51,061 bases of DNA from Lachnospiraceae bacterium NK4A144 (GCA_000424365.1 AUJT01000027.1:1-51061), one strand, 5' to 3'; positions 7,715 through 16,882 are shown, counted from the stretch's first letter. A program made the numbers and translations. Notes: a model not told the origin generated them from the letters alone.

Positions 7715-10700
7715 TTGGTGGATCAAAAAAATGATGCTGCCATACGGCGACTTAGCTTGCCGGATCAAAAAATTGTACGAGCTTTGATAAGCGGAGAGTT
7801 TGGTGACATATATGAAGAATATAAGTATAAACAGGTCTTGGACATTGATAAATGGGCTCAGAAATATGTAAATGTGATAAATCTCATGGTGCCGGAAGAA
7901 TATCGGGATGACTTTTATCACATAATCAGAAAGCGTAATCAGTTCACCTATTCCGGTGGTTACAACAGGAGAAGTGTGAGAACTGCCGACTATGGACCTT
8001 TTCTGGAGGATTTCTTTCATCTGCTTTTAAGCTATGCTGATTTTGGTTTCTGGGGAACTGACGTCGAGGGATTTATACGCGACAGGATGAATGAGGAAAA
8101 AGTTTGTTACAAGTATAATAACAGCTTTGGATGGTGGAGAAATAAAGTAAATACAGTTGATGTGGAAGATATCATCATGGCGAGGATAGATGCAGGAGAC
8201 CGGGGAGTTATCGATGCTATTCGTGACGCGTTCATGAGCGAAAATAATACAGTGGCAGTGACACGCAGTATGATACGCGCTGTTGTAAAGTCCGATGATG
8301 ATGAGCTGCATGAGCTATTGTGCAAATTTTTGCTGGCTGCAAGGCTTTCAGAGGGAATCAGGCAGAGTATCTGCGAAAATGCGGATTGCGGTACAGCGAA
8401 AGGTTTTGTAAAAATCCTTGATACCATCATTGACAATAACCTTATACGTTTTGCTGCGGTTGCGAGAGCTGTTGCCACGTGGACCGGAGTCGGAGGAGAG
8501 AAGGACCCGAGACGAGTTATTGAGAAAGTTTTGAATGATATACGTCTTGCGATACATGACAGAGAAATGGCGGAAAGTTTTTTACGAAGCGATGACGCTG
8601 TTCATATTAATATAGGTCTTTGGAGCATAGGTTTTTATGACATAGAGGATGTATGTGCTGAGATCGAGAAAATAGCATCTCACGGCACAAGACAGCAGAA
8701 ATTTGCAGCATCCTATTATCTTTATAGCCTGGACCGGAGTGTGTACAAAAATCGCGTGGCACGCAGTGTCATTGAAAGAGCCGGGGATGATCAGGATGTG
8801 GTAATGGCCTACATCCCTTACTATATGCCGAATTACGCCTATGACAATAAGGTGAGTATCAGCACGTATTTTACGAGTGATGATCAGGCGAGACGGCATT
8901 ATGAGATCCTTAAGGGGATATTTGAAAAGCTTCCTAAGAAAAAGATCGTGGTGGATCCGTTTGTTTTTCCGTGGTTCTCAGCGAAGCTCACAAAAGGAAT
9001 GATACTTGGAAGAATGGCATATATTGCGGGCGCTCTTAGCGATTTAGCGATGAAAGAGTACGTCTGTGATCACCTTGACGATATTAATGATGACGAGGAG
9101 CGCAGGAACCGGGCACTTATGATCTGTGTTGAAAATCCAACGGCAGAATTTCAGCGGAGAACATTGATAAGTTGTCTCGCTAACAGGGGCTCATCAACGA
9201 GAGGTACAGCTTGCATGCTTATTGAAAAAGTTGATCTCAGGGATGATGAGTACGTTGAAATAGAAAAACTGCTGAGATATAAGCTGGGAGATATTCGCAC
9301 AGGCGTCATAGACATACTTAAGAAGCAGAAGCCTGATGGCCTGCATGATTCTGTGTATAGGCTCGTATCATCCGGGGACAAAATGATGAGACTCGGAGGA
9401 ATGGATATATTTCGTGAAAATCAGGAAAAGATCGCGAATAAGGAGACCATACTTGAGGCTATACGCAGTATAGAAGGCGCTGACAACGAAGAAAAGATCA
9501 TCATTGATGATATAGTTGGAAATTCAGAAGATCATGTTTCAAAGGATGATCCACTGGAACTTCCGGGGTTCGGACTTTATGATCCTGAAAAGGTAGCTCT
9601 TCCGATCAATGAAAAATACCCCTATGGTCTCTTAAAAAAGGAACCTTTCAAAAAGTACTTTAATACAACGGAAAAGCGTATGCATGAGCTTTTAGACAGG
9701 CTTACAGCGCTGATCGACGAAAATGCTGAGCTTGAATACAGAGACAGCAGTGGTGAAGAACATCGTCTTGGCGATATGTCAGGAGAGTATCTTCATATGA
9801 TCTCGTGGAATGACGGAAAGAGTGTTAGTGACCACTATCCTTTTAAGGATCTCTGGAAAAAGTATTACGAGGATAATAAGATCGATGAAAAAGAGGTCAT
9901 CCTTCTTGAGTTTTATCTCCGGGGGTCCGGATATATTTCTGAGGATGAGGTTACTCAGGATGATTATAAAAAGTACAGAAAGAACTTGGAATATATAATT
10001 CGGGAGAATGAATTAAAAATAGGGTATAAACCTTTCAAGTACGGTATATGGAATTTTGATGTATTCATTTCGATAATGAAAGATATGAATGATATAAGGA
10101 TTCCTGTTGATGTCATGAAATCCATATTGCAATATTTTGTACTTAAGGTTCCTGAAAGTGAATTATGGCTTCAGCCCCGCAAACAAGGTTCCTATGATCA
10201 TTTTGACAAGATAGATATTATGGATGATTGCAGAATAAGGACGCTTCTTGCTTCTGCACGAACAGATTATCTTGATGATTCATTTAAGGAAATAGCACCC
10301 TGGCTTATGGCATTTGAGTACAGGATGCATTATAAGGATCACTTCACGAAGTACGGTATAGAAAAAGAAGGCGGAAAACTGGATATTTTATATTATCTGC
10401 GAGCATATTGTGAAGGTCTCATACCAAAGCAATATGTTTACAGAGTCATTCTCGAGTGGACTGCGGATAGTGATGCATTAAAAGAATTATCGGAATTTGC
10501 AGATGGAAACCTTTCAATTTATACGAAAAATCGGATCCGACGACATGTCGGTATATCAGATGATAAGGAGATTACGGATGATATACCGATCATAAAGGCA
10601 GGACGGGAGATTTATCAGGAGCTGACTGATATGATCCTTAAAGTCGAGCTTCGGAGAGGAGATTCTCCGACGATCTTTTCTAGCCGAATCTCGCAGATAG

Positions 10701-12694
10701 GCACAGTACGCGGAATAAGCAGGTTAATGGAAATCCTTAATGCTCTGGGTGATTCGACGCTTGACAGAAACCGTTGGAGCTGGGGAGTGGGAGATTCCAA
10801 AAAAGAAGTGCTAAGTCACCTTCTCAGAGTCTCTGCTCCTGCCCCGGGAGAAAAAGCAGAGGAGTTTCGTCGCGCTGTAAAAGAGAACGGTATAAAGGAA
10901 AAGCGTCTCTTTGAAGTGGCAATGTTTGCTCCGGCGTGGATCGACCTTATCGAAGGATATCTGGGAATCAAGGGCTTTAAGAGCGGATGTTACTATTTCA
11001 TGGCACACATGAATGAGTGGTTTGACGAAAAGCGGATGGCGATCATAGCAAGATATACACCATTGACTTCCGAAGAACTGAGGAACGGGTGCTTTGATCT
11101 GAGCTGGTTCAAAGACGTATATGAGGAGCTTGGTGAAAAGATTTTTGATAAGATCTATAAATCTGCAAAGTATATCTCAGACGGCGGAAAGCATCAGAGA
11201 GCGCGTAAATATGCAGATGCTGCTATCGGACGGGTTACAGCAGAAGAGATAGAGAAAGCTATAGATGACAAGAGAAATAAGGATCTGGTCATGAGTCTCG
11301 GTCTGATACCTGTCCAAGATAAGAAAGATATGCTGCAAAGGTACGAATTTTTGCAGAAATTCTTAAAAGAAAGCAAACAGTTTGGTGCACAGCTACGTGC
11401 ATCAGAATCGGATGCAGTTAATATCGCCCTTAAGAATCTCGCAACAAATGCAGGATATGCAGATGATATGCGTCTGACGCTCGCAATGGAAACAGAGCTC
11501 GCAAACGTCAACAGTAGATTTTTTGATGGCATAGAGATCGGAGAATACAGCGTTCATATCGAGGTGAGTTCTGAGGGAAAATCTTCTCTGATGATAGAGA
11601 AGGCGGGAAAGAAGTTAAAGACCATACCTACTGCACTAAAGAAAAATGAAGATTTCCTGGAGATAAAGGGATTCAAGGATAAGCTCACAAAGCAGTATAG
11701 TCGTACGGTAAAGATGTTCGAGCAATCAATGGAAGACCGTGAAGTGTATGAGCTGAGCGAACTCTTTGTACTGGATCAAAATCCTGTATTGCGGAGCATC
11801 ATAGGTAATCTGGTGCTTATCAGCACTAAGAGCGGAGAGCTTTTTCTGCTGGAAGATAAGGAAAGCAGTGACAAGGATGACACAGTCAGGATCGCGCACC
11901 CTTATGATATGTACAAGGCAGGCAAGTGGGCAGAACTTCAGAAGAGATTTTTTGAAAGATACAATGATGGAAATGTAAAACAGCCGTTCCGTCAGGTTTT
12001 CCGTGAGCTCTATGTGAAGCTTGATGAAGAGATGGAAAAGACAGATTCAAGGATGTTTGCCGGATATCAGATCCAGCCGAAGAAAGCCATCGCCTGTCTG
12101 CAGGGACGACGCTGGATCGTTGATTATGAGGATGGTCTTGAGAAAGTTGATTTTAAGGACAATATCATAATGGAGATCTACGCTGCGGCAGACTGGTTTT
12201 CCCCTGCTGACATCGAGGAACCTGCTATCGAGCTGGTATCTTTCAAGGACAGGAAAAGCTGGAAATCCATAAAGATCAAGGATGTGCCGGATATTGTTTA
12301 TTCTGAGACAATGCGTGACGTGGACCTCGCGGTGAGTGTGGCTCATCCAGGAGGAGTTGATCCTGAAACCAGTCATTCTACTATCGAGATGCGAAAGGTT
12401 GTGCTTGAATTCAACCTGAAATTGTTTGGGCTTTCAAATGTCACATTTGACGGAACACATGCGTTGATCGAAGGAAAGAAAGGAAAATACAGGATCCATC
12501 TGGGCAGCGGCGTGATCCACAAGGTCGGAGGTCATCAGATAAATATAGTGGCGGTACAAGGAAGCCGTCGCAGCAAGATATTCCTGCCTTATATTGATGA
12601 GGATCTGAAGACTGCCGAGATCATGACGAAAGTCCTGATGTTTGCGGAAGATAACAAGATAAAGGATCCTGAGATCATACGACAGATGTACTAA
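7715..12694 (+). CDS. giant DUF4132-type protein
   Basis: A 1659-residue, mostly helical soluble protein. The N-terminal two thirds look like HEAT-like repeat helices. The C-terminal part from about residue 1080 matches the DUF4132 family (E. coli MolR/YehI type): RIAHPYDMY near 1393, KQPFRQVFREL, the GYQIQ segment, the DWFSP region near 1490 and ETMRDVDLAVSVAHPGG near 1530. The molecular function of this family is not established; relatives often sit with MoxR ATPase and VWA genes, which are absent here. The open frame begins only with TTG 7715, which lacks a well-placed ribosome site. A second frame, from ATG 7665 or ATG 7695 (GGAGG nearby), runs into it at a run of seven A (7725-7731). This suggests the real N-terminus is longer and joined by a frameshift, sequence error or slippage. 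Confidence 0.85.
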   Translation: MVDQKNDAAIRRLSLPDQKIVRALISGEFGDIYEEYKYKQVLDIDKWAQKYVNVINLMVPEEYRDDFYHIIRKRNQFTYSGGYNRRSVRTADYGPFLEDFFHLLLSYADFGFWGTDVEGFIRDRMNEEKVCYKYNNSFGWWRNKVNTVDVEDIIMARIDAGDRGVIDAIRDAFMSENNTVAVTRSMIRAVVKSDDDELHELLCKFLLAARLSEGIRQSICENADCGTAKGFVKILDTIIDNNLIRFAAVARAVATWTGVGGEKDPRRVIEKVLNDIRLAIHDREMAESFLRSDDAVHINIGLWSIGFYDIEDVCAEIEKIASHGTRQQKFAASYYLYSLDRSVYKNRVARSVIERAGDDQDVVMAYIPYYMPNYAYDNKVSISTYFTSDDQARRHYEILKGIFEKLPKKKIVVDPFVFPWFSAKLTKGMILGRMAYIAGALSDLAMKEYVCDHLDDINDDEERRNRALMICVENPTAEFQRRTLISCLANRGSSTRGTACMLIEKVDLRDDEYVEIEKLLRYKLGDIRTGVIDILKKQKPDGLHDSVYRLVSSGDKMMRLGGMDIFRENQEKIANKETILEAIRSIEGADNEEKIIIDDIVGNSEDHVSKDDPLELPGFGLYDPEKVALPINEKYPYGLLKKEPFKKYFNTTEKRMHELLDRLTALIDENAELEYRDSSGEEHRLGDMSGEYLHMISWNDGKSVSDHYPFKDLWKKYYEDNKIDEKEVILLEFYLRGSGYISEDEVTQDDYKKYRKNLEYIIRENELKIGYKPFKYGIWNFDVFISIMKDMNDIRIPVDVMKSILQYFVLKVPESELWLQPRKQGSYDHFDKIDIMDDCRIRTLLASARTDYLDDSFKEIAPWLMAFEYRMHYKDHFTKYGIEKEGGKLDILYYLRAYCEGLIPKQYVYRVILEWTADSDALKELSEFADGNLSIYTKNRIRRHVGISDDKEITDDIPIIKAGREIYQELTDMILKVELRRGDSPTIFSSRISQIGTVRGISRLMEILNALGDSTLDRNRWSWGVGDSKKEVLSHLLRVSAPAPGEKAEEFRRAVKENGIKEKRLFEVAMFAPAWIDLIEGYLGIKGFKSGCYYFMAHMNEWFDEKRMAIIARYTPLTSEELRNGCFDLSWFKDVYEELGEKIFDKIYKSAKYISDGGKHQRARKYADAAIGRVTAEEIEKAIDDKRNKDLVMSLGLIPVQDKKDMLQRYEFLQKFLKESKQFGAQLRASESDAVNIALKNLATNAGYADDMRLTLAMETELANVNSRFFDGIEIGEYSVHIEVSSEGKSSLMIEKAGKKLKTIPTALKKNEDFLEIKGFKDKLTKQYSRTVKMFEQSMEDREVYELSELFVLDQNPVLRSIIGNLVLISTKSGELFLLEDKESSDKDDTVRIAHPYDMYKAGKWAELQKRFFERYNDGNVKQPFRQVFRELYVKLDEEMEKTDSRMFAGYQIQPKKAIACLQGRRWIVDYEDGLEKVDFKDNIIMEIYAAADWFSPADIEEPAIELVSFKDRKSWKSIKIKDVPDIVYSETMRDVDLAVSVAHPGGVDPETSHSTIEMRKVVLEFNLKLFGLSNVTFDGTHALIEGKKGKYRIHLGSGVIHKVGGHQINIVAVQGSRRSKIFLPYIDEDLKTAEIMTKVLMFAEDNKIKDPEIIRQMY

Positions 12695-12717
12695 GAATTG
12701 AAGATGTAGATCAGAGT

Positions 12718-12948
12718 TTATTCTTTGTCTGCTTCGATAAGGGCGTCCAGTGCGGCGCCCTTTATTTCAAGTGCCCATATCAGTGGGAGAAAGGTGTCGA
12801 ACTGAGCATCATACGTACCAGCTTCGATAGAGCGGAGAATGTCTGCATCTATTTCTAACTGTGCGGACAGATCCTCTATTGTAAGATTATGTGCCTCACG
12901 GCTTGTTCTGACGGTTTCGCCGAATTGCTTTAACAGTTTATTGTTCAT
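12718..12948 (-). CDS. XRE-family HTH protein
   Basis: A 76-residue protein with one Cro/C1-type helix-turn-helix: FGETVRTSREAHNLTIEDLS then AQLEIDADILRSIEAG, residues 8-45, followed by a short hydrophobic C-terminal helix (LIWALEIKGAALDALIEA). It is probably a small transcriptional regulator or the antitoxin-like half of a lost pair; no toxin gene is adjacent. I chose the ATG at the complement of 12946-12948 because GAGGA lies six bases upstream. It converges on the DUF4132 gene with only 23 bases between stops. A Rep-B copy lies at its promoter side. Confidence 0.8.
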   Translation of the reverse strand: MNNKLLKQFGETVRTSREAHNLTIEDLSAQLEIDADILRSIEAGTYDAQFDTFLPLIWALEIKGAALDALIEADKE

Positions 12949-12972
12949 TTTTTCCTCTGTTTGTCCGATTTT

Positions 12973-13088
12973 ATTATAAAACACTCGCATTTCGCGTAAT
13001 TACGCTACATGCACGTGTTTTGCGGGTCCCAAATAAAAAATACCTTTTGTGCAAGCACAATCGGATTTTTACTTTTGACCCTGTCATC
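12973..13088 (-). mobile_element. Rep-B element, partial copy at the XRE promoter
   Basis: On the minus strand this starts GATGACAGGGTCAAAAG and continues through ATCCGATTGTGCTTGCACAAA and TGGGACCCGCAAAACACG to GCGAGTGTTTTA, the same order as the copy at 23414-23608, but with several substitutions and without the right end. It lies just upstream of the XRE gene and may carry part of its promoter. Confidence 0.75.
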
Positions 13089-13428
13089 ATATCACAATGA
13101 GCATTCAGATTCACTGCAACGATTTAATTGGATAAAGTGTTAATGATTTAACATGATTTGTAATGCGAAATAGTACATTTTTATAGCGATCAAAAGCTTG
13201 AAAATATGGTGTATTGTGATAAAATTTTAACAATAAGACTCTTTTTTATAAAAATATGTGCAACTTTTAAGATTGTATTTAAAAAAATACAAGACGTTAA
13301 ATTTTTCACATGTACAATTTAATATGAATGGCTTAACGAGATTTTACCGATCAGAGTGATCGGCAGTGATACGTAACCCATCAAAAATTTTAACTACCGT
13401 TTACGGTAGAGAAAAGAGGACTATTATT
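13089..13428 (+). promoter_or_regulatory. pta upstream region with probable promoter
   Basis: This very AT-rich 340-base leader precedes pta. The best promoter is TTGAAA (13198-13203), 16 bases, then TAAAAT (13220-13225) with an extended TG. A long AT-rich untranslated leader follows. No recognised riboswitch was found. Confidence 0.45.
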
Positions 13429-14412
13429 ATGTACGGATTTGGAACAATGATCGATCAGCTCAGAGCAAACCCGAAGACGATCGTTTTAACTGAGGGTGAG
13501 GATGCAAGAATTCTTGAGGCAGCATCCAGACTGCTTGCAAGCAATTTCCTGAAGCCGATCCTTCTTGGAAACGAAGCTGTTATCCAGAAGTCTGCGGAAG
13601 AGGCAGGTTACAATATTCGTGGTGCAGAGATAATCGATCCTGCAAATTATGCAGAGTTTGATGAGATGGTTAATGAGTTCGTAGAGCTTCGTAAGGCAAA
13701 GGGCATGACACCGGAGAAGGCAAGAGAACTCCTCGGCCAGACAAATTACTTTGGTACAATGCTCGTAAAGATGGGTAAGGCAGACTGTCTCCTTGGCGGC
13801 GCTACTTATTCAACAGCTGATACAGTTAGACCTGCTCTGCAGATCATTAAGACAAAACCGGGCAACAGTGTCGTATCATCCTGCTTCATTCTTGTACGTC
13901 CTTCAGCTACAGGGGAGAACGAAGTGATCGCAATGGGTGACTGCGCTATCAACATCAATCCTGATGAGGATCAGCTCGTTGAGATCTGTGGTGAGACAGT
14001 AGAGTGTGCTCGTCGTTTCGGTGTTGATCCTAAGGTTGCTTTCCTTTCATTCTCAACAAAGGGTTCTGCAAAGGATCCTACAGTTACAAAGATGCAGAAT
14101 GCTACTGCAAAGGCACAGGCAAAGTATCCTGAAATCCCGATCGATGGTGAGCTTCAGTTCGATGCAGCTGTTTCTCCTCGTGTTGCACGTCAGAAGGCTC
14201 CGGGTTCACCGGTTGCAGGACATGCAAATACATTTATCTTCCCTGATGTAAATGCAGGTAACTTAGGTTATAAGATTGCTCAGCGGATGGGCAACTTTGA
14301 GGCATACGGACCGATCCTTCTCGGACTTAATGCTCCGATCAACGATCTTTCCCGTGGATGTAATGCTCTTGAGGTTTACTCAATGGCTATCATCACAGCA
14401 TCACTCGCATAA
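13429..14412 (+). CDS. pta: phosphate acetyltransferase
   Basis: This 327-residue enzyme swaps CoA for phosphate on acetyl-CoA to give acetyl phosphate, the step before ATP formation by acetate kinase. The Pta family regions are clear: TIVLTEGEDARILEAA at the start, MGKADCLLGG near 115, the KPGNSVVSSCFIL region near 145, and the C-terminal CoA-binding stretch FIFPDVNAGNLGYKIAQR near 280. The length is typical of the short form without an N-terminal regulatory domain. The start is ATG 13429 with AGAGGA eight bases upstream; an earlier in-frame ATG at 13366 has no ribosome site. It is monocistronic, and acetate kinase is not adjacent. Its codon use is that of a highly expressed gene. Confidence 0.95.
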   Translation: MYGFGTMIDQLRANPKTIVLTEGEDARILEAASRLLASNFLKPILLGNEAVIQKSAEEAGYNIRGAEIIDPANYAEFDEMVNEFVELRKAKGMTPEKARELLGQTNYFGTMLVKMGKADCLLGGATYSTADTVRPALQIIKTKPGNSVVSSCFILVRPSATGENEVIAMGDCAININPDEDQLVEICGETVECARRFGVDPKVAFLSFSTKGSAKDPTVTKMQNATAKAQAKYPEIPIDGELQFDAAVSPRVARQKAPGSPVAGHANTFIFPDVNAGNLGYKIAQRMGNFEAYGPILLGLNAPINDLSRGCNALEVYSMAIITASLA

Positions 14413-14436
14413 TTAAATCCTTATATAAATGAGAGA

Positions 14437-14471
14437 AGCCTTCCGGATAAAAAAGTCCGGAGGGCTTTTTT
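14437..14471 (+). terminator. intrinsic terminator after pta
   Basis: AGCCTTCCGGA and TCCGGAGGGCT pair around an eight-base loop and are followed by T residues. Confidence 0.88.
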
Positions 14472-14533
14472 AATACTGAGTGGCAAAAAAATGTCGGATG
14501 TGGGATACTAGATTCGTATGTGCTATGTAATAA

Positions 14534-14561
14534 TTTGCCCATTACCAAGGGCGATTTAAAT
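14534..14561 (+). repeat. Rep-A relic
   Basis: TTTGCCCATTACCAAGGGCG and the following GATTTAAAT match the central hairpin region of the Rep-A element at about 7077-7105. Both ends of the element are missing. The relic ends directly before the ribosome site of the barnase gene. Confidence 0.55.
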
Positions 14562-14581
14562 TTAGAGAAGAGGAGATAATA

Positions 14582-15214
14582 ATGAAAAAAATTATAAAGA
14601 AACTGGCAGTATTTCAGCTGGCGATCATGCTGGCTCTTTCTGTAACTGCATGCAGGAGTGATGCGGCGCTGGAGGCAGCAAGATATGCGGCTGAAGTGCT
14701 GGAAAGTACTGAAGAAGCATCTACAGACGACTACAGGGAAGTACGTGAAGAAGCATCATCATCTGAAACAGAAGAGATATCAGAAAGTGACGGATCGACA
14801 TCTGAAACGGATGAATCGTTATCTGAAACAGAGACATTATCATCAGAAGAACCGGCGAGTGATAAGGTTTCTGTAACGGAAGATGGTGAGTACACATCAA
14901 AGGATGAAGTTGCGCTTTATATACATTTGTATGATCATCTGCCGGACAATTATATAACTAAGAAAGATGCGGAAGCCCTCGGGTGGAACAGCAAAGAAGG
15001 AAATCTGTGGGACGTTGCGCCTGGGAAAAGCATCGGTGGAAGTTATTTTGGAAATTATGAGGGGTTGCTTCCGGAGAAGAAAGGGCGTGACTATCATGAA
15101 TGTGATATCGATTATAACGGTGGCAGGCGTAATGCCAAAAGGATCGTTTTTTCGGATGACGGATTGATATACTATACTGAAGATCATTATGAAAGCTTTG
15201 AACAGCTATACTAG
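14582..15214 (+). CDS. lipoprotein-anchored barnase-family ribonuclease
   Basis: A 210-residue secreted guanyl-specific-type RNase. Residues 1-24 are a lipoprotein signal (SVTAC, lipid-modified Cys24). Residues 40-100 form an acidic Ser/Glu/Thr-rich linker. Residues 105-210 are a full barnase domain: HLPDNYITKKDAEALGW, GNLWDVAPGKSIGG, ECDIDYNGGRRNAKRI and EDHYESF. The catalytic set Lys27, Glu73, Arg83, Arg87 and His102 of barnase appears as Lys127, Glu173, Arg183, Arg187 and His202, so it should be active. Known barnases are usually released; this one should be tethered to the outer face of the membrane. An AGGAG site precedes the ATG. The immunity gene for barstar follows 26 bases downstream. 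Roles may be RNA scavenging or contact-dependent toxicity. Confidence 0.93.
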   Translation: MKKIIKKLAVFQLAIMLALSVTACRSDAALEAARYAAEVLESTEEASTDDYREVREEASSSETEEISESDGSTSETDESLSETETLSSEEPASDKVSVTEDGEYTSKDEVALYIHLYDHLPDNYITKKDAEALGWNSKEGNLWDVAPGKSIGGSYFGNYEGLLPEKKGRDYHECDIDYNGGRRNAKRIVFSDDGLIYYTEDHYESFEQLY

Positions 15215-15240
15215 AAAGACAAAAGTTTAGAGGGTTTTGT

Positions 15241-15537
15241 ATGAAAAAAATTGTTTTGGATTTCAGAAATTCAGAGAATAAAGATGATATACATGATATG
15301 CTTGAAAGTGCGCTGGAGTTTCCGGAGTATTACGGAAGAAATCTGGACTCGCTGCATGATTGTCTTACCGATATAACAGAGGATGTCTGCATAGGCATAT
15401 ACGAACCGGATGAACACAGTGAGGTTTTCGGATATCTAAAACGTATAAACAGAGTCTGTGAACATGCGGAAAGTGAAAACCAGCATCTTTGTATATTTAT
15501 TTTTCAGGAAAGCAGAACATCAGAAAGTGATATGTAA
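15241..15537 (+). CDS. barstar-family ribonuclease inhibitor
   Basis: A 98-residue cytoplasmic inhibitor that protects the cell from the preceding barnase. The barstar signature FPEYYGRNLDSLHDCLTDI (27-45) is present, and the two acidic residues that plug the barnase active site (Asp35 and Asp39 in barstar) are Asp36 and Asp40. The length is close to the usual 90. The ATG at 15241 has a weak ribosome site, so coupling to the barnase message is likely. The stop is two bases before hypB1, so the inhibitor and the HypB genes share a transcript. Confidence 0.93.
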   Translation: MKKIVLDFRNSENKDDIHDMLESALEFPEYYGRNLDSLHDCLTDITEDVCIGIYEPDEHSEVFGYLKRINRVCEHAESENQHLCIFIFQESRTSESDM

Positions 15538-15539
15538 CT

Positions 15540-16217
15540 ATGGATAAAGCTAAGATAATAGAACTAAAAGAAACAATACTAGAGAATAATGACGCAGATG
15601 CAGAGGTGCTGCGTCAGGAATTAAAGAACAAAAAGATATGCCTGATAAATCTCATGTCGAGCCCCGGAAGTGGAAAGACAAGTACGCTTCTTTCGTTAAA
15701 GAAGTATTTTGACAACCATATTAAATGGGGCGTGATGGAGGCAGATATTGACTCTGATGTGGATGCAAATACACTTATCGATGCCGGTATCCCGTCTATC
15801 CAGCTTCATACAGGTGGTATGTGTCACCTTGATGCTGATATGACGAGGCAGGGATTTCGAGCTTTTGACAGAGATGATCTGGATCTCGTGGTGCTTGAGA
15901 ATATTGGGAATCTGGTATGTCCTGCAGAATTTGATACAGGGGCGGCAGTAAATATGACCATTCTTTCTGTTCCTGAGGGAGATGATAAGCCTGCCAAATA
16001 TCCGCTTATGTATCAGGTTGCAGATATACTTGTGATAAATAAAATAGATACGCTTCCTGTTTTTGATTTTGATAAGAACAAAGTTGAGAAATACGCAAGA
16101 GTAGAAAATTCGGATATAAAGATTTTTTATATTTCTGCCAAAACAGGAGAAGGTGTTGAAGAACTTGCGGAGTACCTGATAGGAAAAACTAAAGAGTGGA
16201 ATGGTATGGGTTTATGA
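15540..16217 (+). CDS. hypB: HypB-family metallochaperone GTPase, copy 1
   Basis: A 225-residue SIMIBI-class GTPase. HypB proteins bind nickel and use GTP to deliver it to [NiFe] hydrogenase or other nickel enzymes. The P-loop is SPGSGKT (41-47), the base-specificity motif NKID is at 167-170, and the metal-binding residues at the dimer interface are Cys95-His96 (GGMCHLDAD) and Cys127 (NLVCPAEFD). There is no His-rich N-terminus. The start lies two bases after the barstar stop, and the end overlaps copy 2 as ATGA. No HypA or hydrogenase gene is in the window. Nickel delivery is inferred from the family; another metal enzyme could be the client. Confidence 0.88.
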   Translation: MDKAKIIELKETILENNDADAEVLRQELKNKKICLINLMSSPGSGKTSTLLSLKKYFDNHIKWGVMEADIDSDVDANTLIDAGIPSIQLHTGGMCHLDADMTRQGFRAFDRDDLDLVVLENIGNLVCPAEFDTGAAVNMTILSVPEGDDKPAKYPLMYQVADILVINKIDTLPVFDFDKNKVEKYARVENSDIKIFYISAKTGEGVEELAEYLIGKTKEWNGMGL

Positions 16218-16882
16218 GTGAAGTAAAGGTTATTGAAATAAACGAGAGTGTTTTTGCTGATAATGATAAGACTGCAGAAGAAATAAGGGAAAAACTTACG
16301 GGTCAGAAAACATTTTTTATGAATGTGATGTCAGCGCCCGGGAGCGGAAAGACTACATTTTTGATCAGTCTGATAAACCGGATGAAGGATAAATTAAAGA
16401 TCGGTGAGATGGATGTTGACATAGAAACCAGTCTGGATGCACAGAAAGTTGCTGATGCAACCGGGGTCGAGTCTATCCAGATCCGCAACGGGGGACTATG
16501 CCATATTGATGCAGATATGGTATCAAGAGCTTTGCAGGAATATGACACAGAGGGACTTGATCTGCTGATCCTGGAAAACATCGGAAATCTGGTATGCCCT
16601 GCGGAATTTGACACGGGAGCACATAAAAATATCATGCTTTTAAGCGTGCCGGAGGGGGATGATAAACCTCTGAAATATCCGCTTATGTTCAGCGTCTCAG
16701 ATCTGGTCATCATTAATAAGATAGATACTCTGGATTATTTTGAATTTGATGTAAAACTCGCAGAGGAACGGATAAAGAACTTAAATCCTGATGCCGTTGT
16801 GATACCTGTAAGTGCAAAAACAGGTGAAGGTATAGAACGTGTTATAGAGTGGATACTTGGGGAAGTACAAAAGAATTTTTAA
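16214..16882 (+). CDS. hypB: HypB-family metallochaperone GTPase, copy 2
   Basis: A 222-residue paralogue of the preceding protein. It has P-loop APGSGKT (41-47), metal ligands Cys96-His97 and Cys128, and NKID, so both copies look catalytically complete. The proteins are clearly related along their whole length but diverged, so the duplication is not recent. I chose ATG 16214, which overlaps the TGA of copy 1 (ATGA); an in-frame GTG at 16196 would extend it by six residues. The pair may form a heterodimer, since HypB works as a GTP-dependent dimer with metal at the interface. A hairpin follows the stop. Confidence 0.87.
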   Translation: MSEVKVIEINESVFADNDKTAEEIREKLTGQKTFFMNVMSAPGSGKTTFLISLINRMKDKLKIGEMDVDIETSLDAQKVADATGVESIQIRNGGLCHIDADMVSRALQEYDTEGLDLLILENIGNLVCPAEFDTGAHKNIMLLSVPEGDDKPLKYPLMFSVSDLVIINKIDTLDYFEFDVKLAEERIKNLNPDAVVIPVSAKTGEGIERVIEWILGEVQKNF

